From: CBFDBT01 sp965603115
GTDB lineage: Bacteria; Pseudomonadota; Alphaproteobacteria; Sphingomonadales; Kordiimonadaceae
Assembly: GCA_965603115.1 (NCBI GenBank)
Contig: CBFDBT010000017.1
Coordinates: 1-25,215 of the forward strand
Length of the DNA: 25,215 bases
Reading direction: 5' to 3'
Below, piece after piece: positions 1-6,420 of this stretch. Numbering within the stretch: position 1 is the first letter of the stretch; the number at the start of each line of letters is the position of its first letter. The notes beneath the pieces are model-generated. The model was not told the origin of the DNA. It saw only the letters and a list, made by a program, of their open reading frames with translations, and did not search any database. A program made the position numbers and the translations under genes.

Positions 1-1
1 T

Positions 2-466
2 CAGCGTCCTTATCAATATGTGGACGGCAAGCTCTTGAACGCCAAGCAAACGGACCATAGTTATAAATGGGCGGGGGGTGGATTTATTGCTTCGACCAGT
101 GATGTTTCCCGCTTTGCCATGGCACACAATTCAGCAGGTTACCTGAAGGGTGAGACCCTTGACCTAATGTTCACCAAAGCAAAATTAGCTGATGGCAGTG
201 AAGTTCCTTTTGGTGTTGGATGGATTGTTGGTTATGACCGCTACATTGAGCGTTATGCAGATAACCCAGAGGCTATGGCGCTTATGAAAGCGCACGGCAA
301 TGCTGTGATGCATTCTGGCGGAAGCATGGGCGGCATCACCATGATGATTTTATGCCGTGAGCATAACCATGCGGTGACGGTGGTGAAAAATGTCAGTGGA
401 GAGAGTAGCGCCAACGTATTTTTGCTGGCGCTAAAGACTTTGGATATCTTTACTCAAACAGACTAG
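2..466 (+). CDS. Serine hydrolase, beta-lactamase class C-like family (C-terminal part, cut by window edge)
   Basis: The reading frame is open from the first bases of the window to a TAG at 464-466, so this is the 3' end of a longer gene; a GTG at position 20 is internal and not a credible start. The roughly 154 visible residues carry two landmarks of the beta-lactamase/penicillin-binding-protein-like serine hydrolases (PF00144 type): YKWAGGGFIASTSDVSRFA, the usual segment leading into the helical domain, and HSGGSMGG, the equivalent of the KTG-like HxG triad on the last beta strand. The catalytic SxxK and YxN motifs would lie upstream. Substrate cannot be inferred; members include esterases and D-amino-acid peptidases as well as beta-lactamases. 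Its last 17 bases overlap the end of the convergent prs gene. Confidence 0.8.
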   Translation, partial: QRPYQYVDGKLLNAKQTDHSYKWAGGGFIASTSDVSRFAMAHNSAGYLKGETLDLMFTKAKLADGSEVPFGVGWIVGYDRYIERYADNPEAMALMKAHGNAVMHSGGSMGGITMMILCREHNHAVTVVKNVSGESSANVFLLALKTLDIFTQTD

Positions 467-1385
467 AAACACTGGTCTCGTGATTGATGCGGTTAATCGC
501 TTCAGCCAAGAGCGGTGCCACAGAGACAACACGAATGTTAGGACAAGCTGCTACTGCTTCATTGGCTTGGATGCTATCGGTAACAACCAGCTTCATATCC
601 GAATTGGTTATACGCTCAACTGCCGGGCCTGAAAGTACGCCGTGTGCTACGTAAGCAGAAACCGAAAGCGCGCCAGCTGCAGTTAAGGCTTTAGCGGCAT
701 TGCAAAGCGTTCCTGCGGTATCCACGATATCGTCCACCAAAACGCAGTGGGTGTCTTTTACGTCACCAACAATGTGCATCACCTCAGATACGCCAGCGGC
801 CTCACGGCGTTTGTCGATAATGGCAATAGGAGCGTCGATGCGTTTAGCGTAAGCACGAGCACGTACCACGCCACCAACATCTGGCGATACAATGGTTACA
901 GGCTGGCCATCAAATTTTTCCTTCAGTTCACGCACCAGAACAGGCATGGCATAAAGGTTATCGGTTGGAATGTCGAAGAACCCCTGAATTTGACCAGCAT
1001 GCAAGTCCATGGTCAGCACACGGTCTGCGCCCGCTTTGGTGACAAGGTTAGCAACCAGTTTCGCTGAAATAGGTGTGCGCGGGCCAGGTTTGCGGTCTTG
1101 GCGGGCATAGCCAAAATAAGGAAGAACGGCTGTAATGCGGCGGGCTGAAGCGCGACGTAGCGCATCAATGGAAACCAAAAGTTCCATCAAGGTATCATTG
1201 GCAGGAAAGCTTGTAGGCTGAATGATAAAGACATCTTCGCCTCGAACATTTTCCTGAACTTCAACCCAAACTTCTTCATCGTTAAAGCGTTTGATATCTG
1301 CTTTTACCAGTGGACTGTTAAGATATTTAGAGATTGCTTCGGCGAGAGGGCGGTTTGAATTACCGCTCAAAATCTTCATACCCAT
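450..1385 (-). CDS. prs: Ribose-phosphate pyrophosphokinase (PRPP synthetase)
   Basis: Converts ribose 5-phosphate and ATP to PRPP, the precursor of purines, pyrimidines, NAD, histidine and tryptophan; cytosolic. The 311-residue length is normal for class I bacterial Prs. Visible motifs: the catalytic loop FGYARQDRK near residues 91-99, DLHAGQIQGFF around 127-137 with the ATP/Mg histidine, VSPDVGGVVRA near 167, and the PRPP-binding loop DDIVDTAGT at 218-226. The first ATG is preceded by AGGAGG with a 7-base spacer, so the MGMK start is preferred over the second Met. It has its own candidate promoter in the 149-base gap behind pgeF. The stop codon lies inside the convergent hydrolase gene. Confidence 0.97.
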   Translation of the reverse strand: MGMKILSGNSNRPLAEAISKYLNSPLVKADIKRFNDEEVWVEVQENVRGEDVFIIQPTSFPANDTLMELLVSIDALRRASARRITAVLPYFGYARQDRKPGPRTPISAKLVANLVTKAGADRVLTMDLHAGQIQGFFDIPTDNLYAMPVLVRELKEKFDGQPVTIVSPDVGGVVRARAYAKRIDAPIAIIDKRREAAGVSEVMHIVGDVKDTHCVLVDDIVDTAGTLCNAAKALTAAGALSVSAYVAHGVLSGPAVERITNSDMKLVVTDSIQANEAVAACPNIRVVSVAPLLAEAINRINHETSVSSLFE

Positions 1386-1430
1386 TTAGTGGCCTCCTAT
1401 GGCGCAGTTTGATTTTTATTTCTGCGCTCT

Positions 1431-1458
1431 ATTATCAAGCCTGATAGGGTGCTGTAAA
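1431..1458 (-). promoter_or_regulatory. Candidate sigma-70 promoter of prs
   Basis: On the minus strand TTTACA (1458-1453) and GATAAT (1436-1431) are separated by 16 bases; each matches the consensus at five of six positions. Transcription would start near 1424, giving a leader of about 40 bases before prs. A short hairpin, TGCTG-TAAAG-CAGCA (plus strand 1450-1464), overlaps the -35 box. The spacing makes this the best promoter in the gap, but alphaproteobacterial promoters are variable. Confidence 0.45.
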
Positions 1459-1534
1459 GCAGCAGTATGAAAATAATTTTGACCAAATGGGCAGGAATGC
1501 AGGAAAGGTAGATTACGCCTTCTCCACCGTCTTA

Positions 1535-2311
1535 TCATTTGAGCATGATTGCCGACAGTTGGCGGCCATAATCAGCTTCCTTTTTGTGGCAAGAGCGACG
1601 ATATGAGAAAAAAAGTGATTCGTGACTGTAGGTATCAAGGTCAGATACCCATATTTTTTTAACGCCAGCGTGCTCAAGCCGTGCTTTGATAAAATGCGGC
1701 AGATCAAACTGGTGGTGCTGAGCATCTCGGCCCGCCCAAAAATATTGCGCGTTGTCTTTATCGGCTTGAATGAATTTATCGTAAAATTCCTCGCCCACTT
1801 CATAACTTTTCGGGGCGATGGAGGGACCAACAGCAGCGCATATAGTTTCACGGGTTGCGCCTAACGCTTGCATGGCCGCAATGGTGCTTTCCAAAATTCC
1901 TCTAAGAGCGCCCTGCCACCCGGCATGAGCAGCTCCAATGATGCAGGAAACAGGGTCATAAAATAAAACAGGGGCACAGTCAGCGGTGAGGATGCCAAGA
2001 ATGATATTGGGCTGACCTGTGACCATCGCGTCGGCTTTGGGTTTGTCAGCCTCAGTCCAAGCGCCATCGACGGTAATAACTTTATTACTATGAATTTGGT
2101 AGCAACTTAAAAGTGGCGTGTCGCGCCTCTTTGCGAGATGCTCGGCCACTAGTGCGCGGTTTTCAATCACATTCACTGCATGATCATCACTGCCTATGCC
2201 GCAATTCAGTTCTTCATATATGCCTTGCGAGACGCCACCGCTACGGGTGAAAAATCCATGGGTAACGTGAGGATCACTCAAAGTCTCTGAGGTGATGGGT
2301 GTCAGTGGCAT
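1535..2311 (-). CDS. pgeF: Peptidoglycan editing factor / purine nucleoside phosphorylase, YfiH (laccase-domain) family
   Basis: Cytosolic zinc protein of the Cu-oxidase_4 (YfiH/LACC1) family. Members act on purine nucleosides and, in E. coli, prevent incorporation of wrong amino acids into the peptidoglycan stem. The 258 residues are typical. The three metal-binding residues are visible: His74 in QIHSNKV, Cys112 in TADCAPVLFYD and His129 in AAHAGW. The N-terminal THGFFTRSGGVS and the late SYRR motif also fit; the segment after SYRR (SCHKKEADYGRQ) is a little longer than usual. It starts 13 bases after the end of the midA reading frame, with AGGGGG as ribosome binding site, so it is the last gene of the lgt-midA-pgeF operon. 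Confidence 0.93.
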   Translation of the reverse strand: MPLTPITSETLSDPHVTHGFFTRSGGVSQGIYEELNCGIGSDDHAVNVIENRALVAEHLAKRRDTPLLSCYQIHSNKVITVDGAWTEADKPKADAMVTGQPNIILGILTADCAPVLFYDPVSCIIGAAHAGWQGALRGILESTIAAMQALGATRETICAAVGPSIAPKSYEVGEEFYDKFIQADKDNAQYFWAGRDAQHHQFDLPHFIKARLEHAGVKKIWVSDLDTYSHESLFFSYRRSCHKKEADYGRQLSAIMLK

Positions 2312-2324
2312 AATAGTACCCCCT

Positions 2325-3388
2325 TTAAAATCCTGCTACTTTTGTCTGCTCTTTAGAAGTAAGAGCTAGCACTCTAAAAAGCTCTCCCATTTGATCTGGT
2401 GATGTTAGGCGCATTAAACAAGAGAGTATGTGCTCTTTTTCTTTAGTGGTGGCTTTTTGAGAAAGACCCATAGCGCGCTCCCCCATGCCTATGGACATCA
2501 AAAAAGTGCCTTGGGCTACTGGACCATGTATGACCACGCCTTTTTGTTGAGCTGCCTGCCCGACCATTTCAAAATTTACATGAGCCGTAAGGTCAGATGT
2601 TCCTATGTTTTCGAGCGGATCGCTATAGTGATGGTCTTTCATGGCTTGAAAAGTATCGCCAGTAGCGCTCTTATCGTAGCCATAATCGATGATGAGAGCT
2701 GCGCCGCTGAATTTAGAAATATGAGCAGCTATAGTGCCTGTGGCCGACATTGCTGCCGGGCAAAGCTCCACAATGGATCCATTTTCACTGGTATTCAGAC
2801 ATTTTGGTATTATAGAGAGCGCCGCGCTTGGTGCACTGAGTGACCAGTTTAGTTCTCCGTCTTTAATTCCAATTTTGCGTTCTAACCACAGCCCATCGTG
2901 TTTTTGAAATTGATGAATGGGCAGGGCATCAAAAATTCATTGGCGACAAGCAAGGTTGGGCCGTCAGGTAGAGCACTTATATCTTCAATCCATAGCGCAT
3001 TTGGAACGCGTTTTTTTTGTTCTTTCTTGAGCTGCTTGCTTTTTTCAACAAAAACCACTGAGGCAGCCTTAATGAAGTCGGATTGCTTTGCTGCTGCGTG
3101 CAGGATATCCGCCATTAGCGTGCCGCGCCCGGGGCCGCATTCAACAAGGTTAAACTCAGGAGGGCACCCAATAGCTTGCCAACGATCAATCAGCCATAGG
3201 CCGATCATTTCACCAAACATTTGAGATATTTCAGGCGATGTTGTGAAATCACCTTTAGTGCCAAAAACCTTTTCCCGCTGATAGTAGCCATATTTTGGAT
3301 GCATGAGGCATTCGCTCATGAACTCAGCAACAGTTATGGGCCCAGAGATTTTGATGCGCTGCATCAAGGTATCAAGAAGCTTGCTCAT
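2325..3388 (-). pseudogene. SAM-dependent methyltransferase, MidA/NDUFAF7 family, interrupted by a one-base frameshift
   Basis: Two consecutive minus-strand frames make one protein. The first (3388-2882) starts MSKLLDTLMQRI and contains PKYGYY, GDFTTSPEISQMFGE and the SAM loop ECGPGRGTL, then goes out of frame after VANEF. The second frame (open from about 2935 to the TAA at 2325) continues FDALPIHQFQKHDGLWLERK. Joined, they restore the family motif ANEFFDALP. The break is at 2931-2935, where the gene strand has five T; six would make one 354-residue protein, a normal length for MidA/NDUFAF7 (PF02636). The mitochondrial homologue methylates an arginine of complex I subunit NDUFS2. Its ATG overlaps the lgt stop as ATGA. 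No other disruption is seen, so the lesion is recent or a sequencing indel. If real, the product would be a 168-residue fragment. Confidence 0.85.
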
Positions 3389-4197
3389 TTTGCTTTTTGT
3401 ACAGCTTGCCAGATCATCCAGAGACCAAAGACAAAAGTCGGGATGCTCAGGATTTGTCCCATTGAGATAAAACCGCCAAATAACCCTAGATGCGCATCAG
3501 GCTCGCGAGCATATTCAACGATGAAGCGCGCCAAACCATACCCTATGAAGAAGATACCAGCCAACATGCCGGGCTTTTTGAGGATATCGGTCTTTGTTGA
3601 TAGGATAATCATCATAGCAAAGAGCAAGAGGCCTTCCAGCGCGGCTTCATAAAGCTGGCTAGGGTGACGCACGAGGCCGAGGCGATCACCGGGGAAAACC
3701 ATGCCCCACCAGCCGTCAGTTTCCCGCCCCCACAGTTCTCCATTAATGAAATTGGCGAGCCTGCCCAGAAGCAAGCCGATGGGAGAGACAATTGCCACTC
3801 TATCGCCAAAAGCAAACATATTGAGTTTGTGCTTTAGTGAATAGAAAATTACTGCGAGCACAACGCCTGCTGCACCACCGTGAAAGCTCATGCCGCCATC
3901 CCATAGTTTGAAGGCATCCAGAATATGTGTTGCATAATAGCTGGGGTTATAAAAGAGGACATAACCCAGACGCCCGCCGAGGATGACACCCACGGTTGCC
4001 CAAGTTACGAAGTCATCAATATGCTCTTTAGAAAGCGGGTGACCTGGCCCTTCCAGGCCTCTTCGGATATACCACCATGCAAATAATAGCCCGCCAATAT
4101 AGGCCAGCGAATACCACCGAAGAGCAAAGGGCCCTGCGGAGAATATAATAGGGTCAATATTGGGATAGGTTAATTGCGCGATTGCAAGCATATCCAT
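3385..4197 (-). CDS. lgt: Phosphatidylglycerol--prolipoprotein diacylglyceryl transferase
   Basis: Inner-membrane enzyme that attaches diacylglycerol to the lipobox cysteine of prolipoproteins, the first step of lipoprotein maturation. The 270-residue protein is strongly hydrophobic with about seven membrane segments. Landmarks: RWYSLAYIGG early, GGRLGYVLFYN, WDGGMSFHGG (catalytic-region His), the Lgt signature RLANFINGELWGRETD with the essential Arg and Glu, RHPSQLYEA, and GLARFIVEYAREPD near the end. GGGAG lies 8 bases before the first ATG, so MDMLAIA is chosen over the ATG two codons later. It begins the operon lgt-midA-pgeF, with a 4-base ATGA overlap to midA, and is divergent from the UbiK-family gene, a common alphaproteobacterial arrangement. 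Confidence 0.97.
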   Translation of the reverse strand: MDMLAIAQLTYPNIDPIIFSAGPFALRWYSLAYIGGLLFAWWYIRRGLEGPGHPLSKEHIDDFVTWATVGVILGGRLGYVLFYNPSYYATHILDAFKLWDGGMSFHGGAAGVVLAVIFYSLKHKLNMFAFGDRVAIVSPIGLLLGRLANFINGELWGRETDGWWGMVFPGDRLGLVRHPSQLYEAALEGLLLFAMMIILSTKTDILKKPGMLAGIFFIGYGLARFIVEYAREPDAHLGLFGGFISMGQILSIPTFVFGLWMIWQAVQKAK

Positions 4198-4255
4198 AGT
4201 GTGTTCTCCCTGAGGTCTTTAAAGTATAGCCTAACCATTGAAATCTGCTTTGGCC

Positions 4256-4284
4256 TTGACCATATAGTACTGCAACAGTATTGA
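4256..4284 (+). promoter_or_regulatory. Possible promoter of the UbiK-family gene
   Basis: In the 113-base divergent gap, TTGACC (4256-4261, five of six consensus positions) is followed after exactly 17 bases by TATTGA (4279-4284, weak). The first codon of the UbiK-family gene is 27 bases further on. The -35 match and the spacing are the support; the -10 is poor. Confidence 0.3.
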
Positions 4285-4310
4285 TAGGATAAACGAATAA
4301 AGGAAATATC

Positions 4311-4553
4311 ATGCAAAGCCAAAATAAAATTTTTGATGACCTTTCAAAAGTTGCATCCAGTGCGGCTGGCGCGGTCAATAGCGTCAAAACAGAAATGGAA
4401 GATGGCTTCAAGGCATGGCTGGAACGTCAGCTAGCCGGCATGGACTTGGTCACCCGAGAAGAATTTGATGTGGTTAAAGAGATGGCCGCCAAAGCGCGTG
4501 AAGAAAACGACGCACTCCGCGTCGAACTTGAAAAACTGAAAAAAAAGAAATAG
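4311..4553 (+). CDS. Accessory factor UbiK family protein (BMFP coiled-coil protein)
   Basis: An 80-residue protein with the family layout: an amphipathic N-terminal half (KIFDDLSKVASSAAGAV), the central motif WLERQLAGMDLVTREEFD, and a C-terminal coiled coil ending in a lysine tail (ELEKLKKKK). Family members (PF04380) form trimers, associate with lipids and, in E. coli, support the ubiquinone-biosynthesis complex together with UbiJ. AAGGA precedes the ATG at good distance. It is divergent from lgt and followed by a strong terminator, so it is probably a single-gene transcript. The family assignment is secure; a role in ubiquinone synthesis here is inferred from the family. Confidence 0.88.
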   Translation: MQSQNKIFDDLSKVASSAAGAVNSVKTEMEDGFKAWLERQLAGMDLVTREEFDVVKEMAAKAREENDALRVELEKLKKKK

Positions 4554-4601
4554 TTGAGTAAACTAGTCGAAGTTTTAGACAAGTTATGCACAATTTTAAT
4601 A

Positions 4602-4634
4602 AACCTCGGCGATTAAATATCACCGGGGTTTTTT
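4602..4634 (+). terminator. Rho-independent terminator of the UbiK-family gene
   Basis: AACCTCGGCGA (4602-4612) pairs with TCACCGGGGTT (4620-4630), an 11-base stem with one G-U pair and one mismatch, followed by six T (4629-4634). It lies 48 bases after the stop codon. Confidence 0.85.
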
Positions 4635-4869
4635 GTTGGCTAACACATTGAGATGAATCAATTATTTGAATCGGCTCCTTTAAAAGCAGCTTAATATTAT
4701 TCGAGTCGTGGTTATATTTGGGTGATTTTTTCAAATTTTTCCTTGAACCGCCGACTCGACAGTGGCACGCTACATTTAGTAACAAAATTGCTTTAGGGAG
4801 CAAGTGTTGTGTTTAAGGGGAGTGTAACCCAAGAGAAATATGGGGGCATCACTATTCTGGGGAGAGAAA
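4635..4869. other. Non-coding stretch before ybjN with a widely spaced inverted repeat
   Basis: Part of a 316-base gap (4554-4869). After the terminator there is AT-rich sequence without a convincing open frame. The octamer TCGAGTCG (4701-4708) recurs inverted as CGACTCGA (4752-4759), perfect over 8 bases with 43 bases between. It may be an operator pair or the base of a long stem in the ybjN leader. No clear sigma-70 promoter was found. Confidence 0.45.
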
Positions 4870-5379
4870 ATGACCACTCTAAATTTAGACGAGTCTTATG
4901 TTAGCGAAAACAATCCTGTAGACACTATTGAAGGATTAGCCGCCGCCAATGATTGGGGAGTTGATCGCCAAGGGGATGATGAAATCACTCTCGTGGTTAA
5001 GGGAAATTATTGTGACTTTCAGCTTCGCTTTTTTTGGCGGACTGAATTAAGCACCCTTCAATTTGCTTGCATGTTTGATATGCGAATTCCGGATAAGAGA
5101 CTGATTGATGTTTATCACACGATTGGCTTGATAAATGAGCGTATGTGGATAGGTCATTTTGATTATTGGTCTGATGAGGGCGCTTTGATGTTCCGTCACG
5201 CTAGTTTGGGTGACAAAGGTGACTTGGCAATGAGTGAAGATCACCTAGCGACACTTATTGAAACGGCACTTGGTGAGTGTGAGCGTTTCTATCCCGTTGT
5301 TCAATTTGTGCTTTGGGGAAATAAAACCCCCAATGATGCAATCGAAGCGGCGATGCTGGAGTGCGTTGGTTCTGCATAA
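4870..5379 (+). CDS. YbjN domain-containing protein
   Basis: A 169-residue cytosolic protein resembling the YbjN family (PF10722), whose fold is like that of type III secretion chaperones and whose biochemical role is unknown. Recognisable segments are VDTIEGLAAANDW near the start, a central FQLRFFWRTELSTLQFACMF strand pair, and the C-terminal FYPVVQFVLWGNKTPNDAIEAAMLE that is typical of the alphaproteobacterial members. The start is placed at the ATG at 4870, which has GGGGAGAG 3 to 4 bases upstream; an in-frame ATG at 4840 lacks a ribosome site and would add ten unconserved residues. It lies upstream of proC, a frequent pairing in this class, but a terminator separates the two. Confidence 0.85.
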   Translation: MTTLNLDESYVSENNPVDTIEGLAAANDWGVDRQGDDEITLVVKGNYCDFQLRFFWRTELSTLQFACMFDMRIPDKRLIDVYHTIGLINERMWIGHFDYWSDEGALMFRHASLGDKGDLAMSEDHLATLIETALGECERFYPVVQFVLWGNKTPNDAIEAAMLECVGSA

Positions 5380-5403
5380 AATGATTTTGATCTAGGGAGC
5401 TGG

Positions 5404-5437
5404 AAAGAGCGGAGGGGGGAGCCTTCGCTCTTTTTTT
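5404..5437 (+). terminator. Rho-independent terminator of ybjN
   Basis: AAAGAGCGGAGG (5404-5415) pairs with CCTTCGCTCTTT (5422-5433), 12 positions with one G-U pair, loop GGGGAG, running into seven T (5431-5437). It begins 25 bases after the ybjN stop, so proC must have its own promoter between here and 5522. Confidence 0.9.
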
Positions 5438-5522
5438 ATTAGGCTTCAGAAGATTTGATTTGGTAGCCTTTACCCTTTAGTGTGTGATAAAGATTTTTCA
5501 CAAACATTTAGTGAGGCTATCT

Positions 5523-6350
5523 ATGAGCGTGTTTCCATTTTCAAAAAGTTGCCCTTTGCTTCTTGTGGGCTGTGGAAATATGGGTAGTGCTATGGCAAAG
5601 GGATGGCTTAGTGCCGGACTTGATGCCGAAGCTTTTTGGGGCATTGATCCGGTTTTGGCGGACAAGCACATTGAGGGCCTACCCAATGAGCAGATCGTTG
5701 CAACTGTAGAAGATCTGCCACAAGGTATAAGTCCCAAGGCCATTGTGATGGCTATTAAGCCGCAAATGATGGCAGCTTCACTGCCTAAGCTGAAATCTCT
5801 TGTGCTAAGAGAAACGCTCATTATTTCCATTGCAGCTGGCACTACGATTGCCACTTATGAAGAGCATTTTGGCGATGTTGGAATTATCAGATCCATGCCA
5901 AACACACCCGCAGCTATAGGCAAGGGCATTTCGGGTATGTCTGCAAATGGTAAAGCGAGTGCAGATGATAAGGCTGTTGCTGAAAAATTGTTGAGAGCCA
6001 TCGGTGAGGCTGTTTGGGTTGCAAGCGAAAGTCTTATTGATAGCGTGACCGCCGTTTCTGGAAGTGGCCCGGCTTATGTATTTTATTTGGTTGAGGCGCT
6101 TGCCGCCGCTGGTGTGAAAAATGGTCTAAGTGAAGATGTGGCCATGAAGCTCGCGAGACAAACGATAGTGGGCGCTGGCGCCTTGCTGGAAGAGAGCGAG
6201 GATAGCGCCGCTGAACTTCGCCGCAAGGTGACCAGTCCAAAGGGCACTACGGCTGCTGCCCTCGATGTTTTAATGGCAGATAATGGTTTAGCGCCTGTTA
6301 TAGAGCGCGCTGTGACAGCCGCCAAGCGCCGCAGTGAAGAGTTATCTTGA
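5523..6350 (+). CDS. proC: Pyrroline-5-carboxylate reductase
   Basis: Last step of proline biosynthesis: NAD(P)H-dependent reduction of 1-pyrroline-5-carboxylate; cytosolic. The 275-residue product has the N-terminal Rossmann motif LLLVGCGNMGSAMAKGW (GxGxxG at residues 16-21), AIKPQMM, the RSMPNTPAAIGKG segment, and the C-terminal dimer/catalytic signature VSGSGPAYVFYLVEAL followed by KVTSPKGTTAAALDVL. The ATG at 5523 is chosen because GAGG lies 6 bases upstream; a GTG at 5484 in the same frame has no such site and would add 13 atypical residues. It follows ybjN, as in many alphaproteobacteria. Confidence 0.96.
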   Translation: MSVFPFSKSCPLLLVGCGNMGSAMAKGWLSAGLDAEAFWGIDPVLADKHIEGLPNEQIVATVEDLPQGISPKAIVMAIKPQMMAASLPKLKSLVLRETLIISIAAGTTIATYEEHFGDVGIIRSMPNTPAAIGKGISGMSANGKASADDKAVAEKLLRAIGEAVWVASESLIDSVTAVSGSGPAYVFYLVEALAAAGVKNGLSEDVAMKLARQTIVGAGALLEESEDSAAELRRKVTSPKGTTAAALDVLMADNGLAPVIERAVTAAKRRSEELS

Positions 6351-6420
6351 GTGAATATATTGGTTGGGTAGGGCTTATTGTTTAGCATGCCTTCAGTAAA
6401 TAATCAGAATAGGGAATAGT

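Noticed and set aside
747..1067. 106-codon plus-strand frame inside prs
   Set aside because: Shadow of the strongly conserved prs coding sequence.
2430..2843. 137-codon plus-strand frame opposite the second part of the midA gene
   Set aside because: Antisense to a region that encodes conserved methyltransferase sequence; no ribosome site and no recognisable family.
2931..2935. Programmed ribosomal frameshift in the midA gene
   Set aside because: No good slippery heptamer: the needed -1 re-pairing of Phe-tRNA onto ATT is mismatched, and no downstream pseudoknot or internal Shine-Dalgarno was evident.
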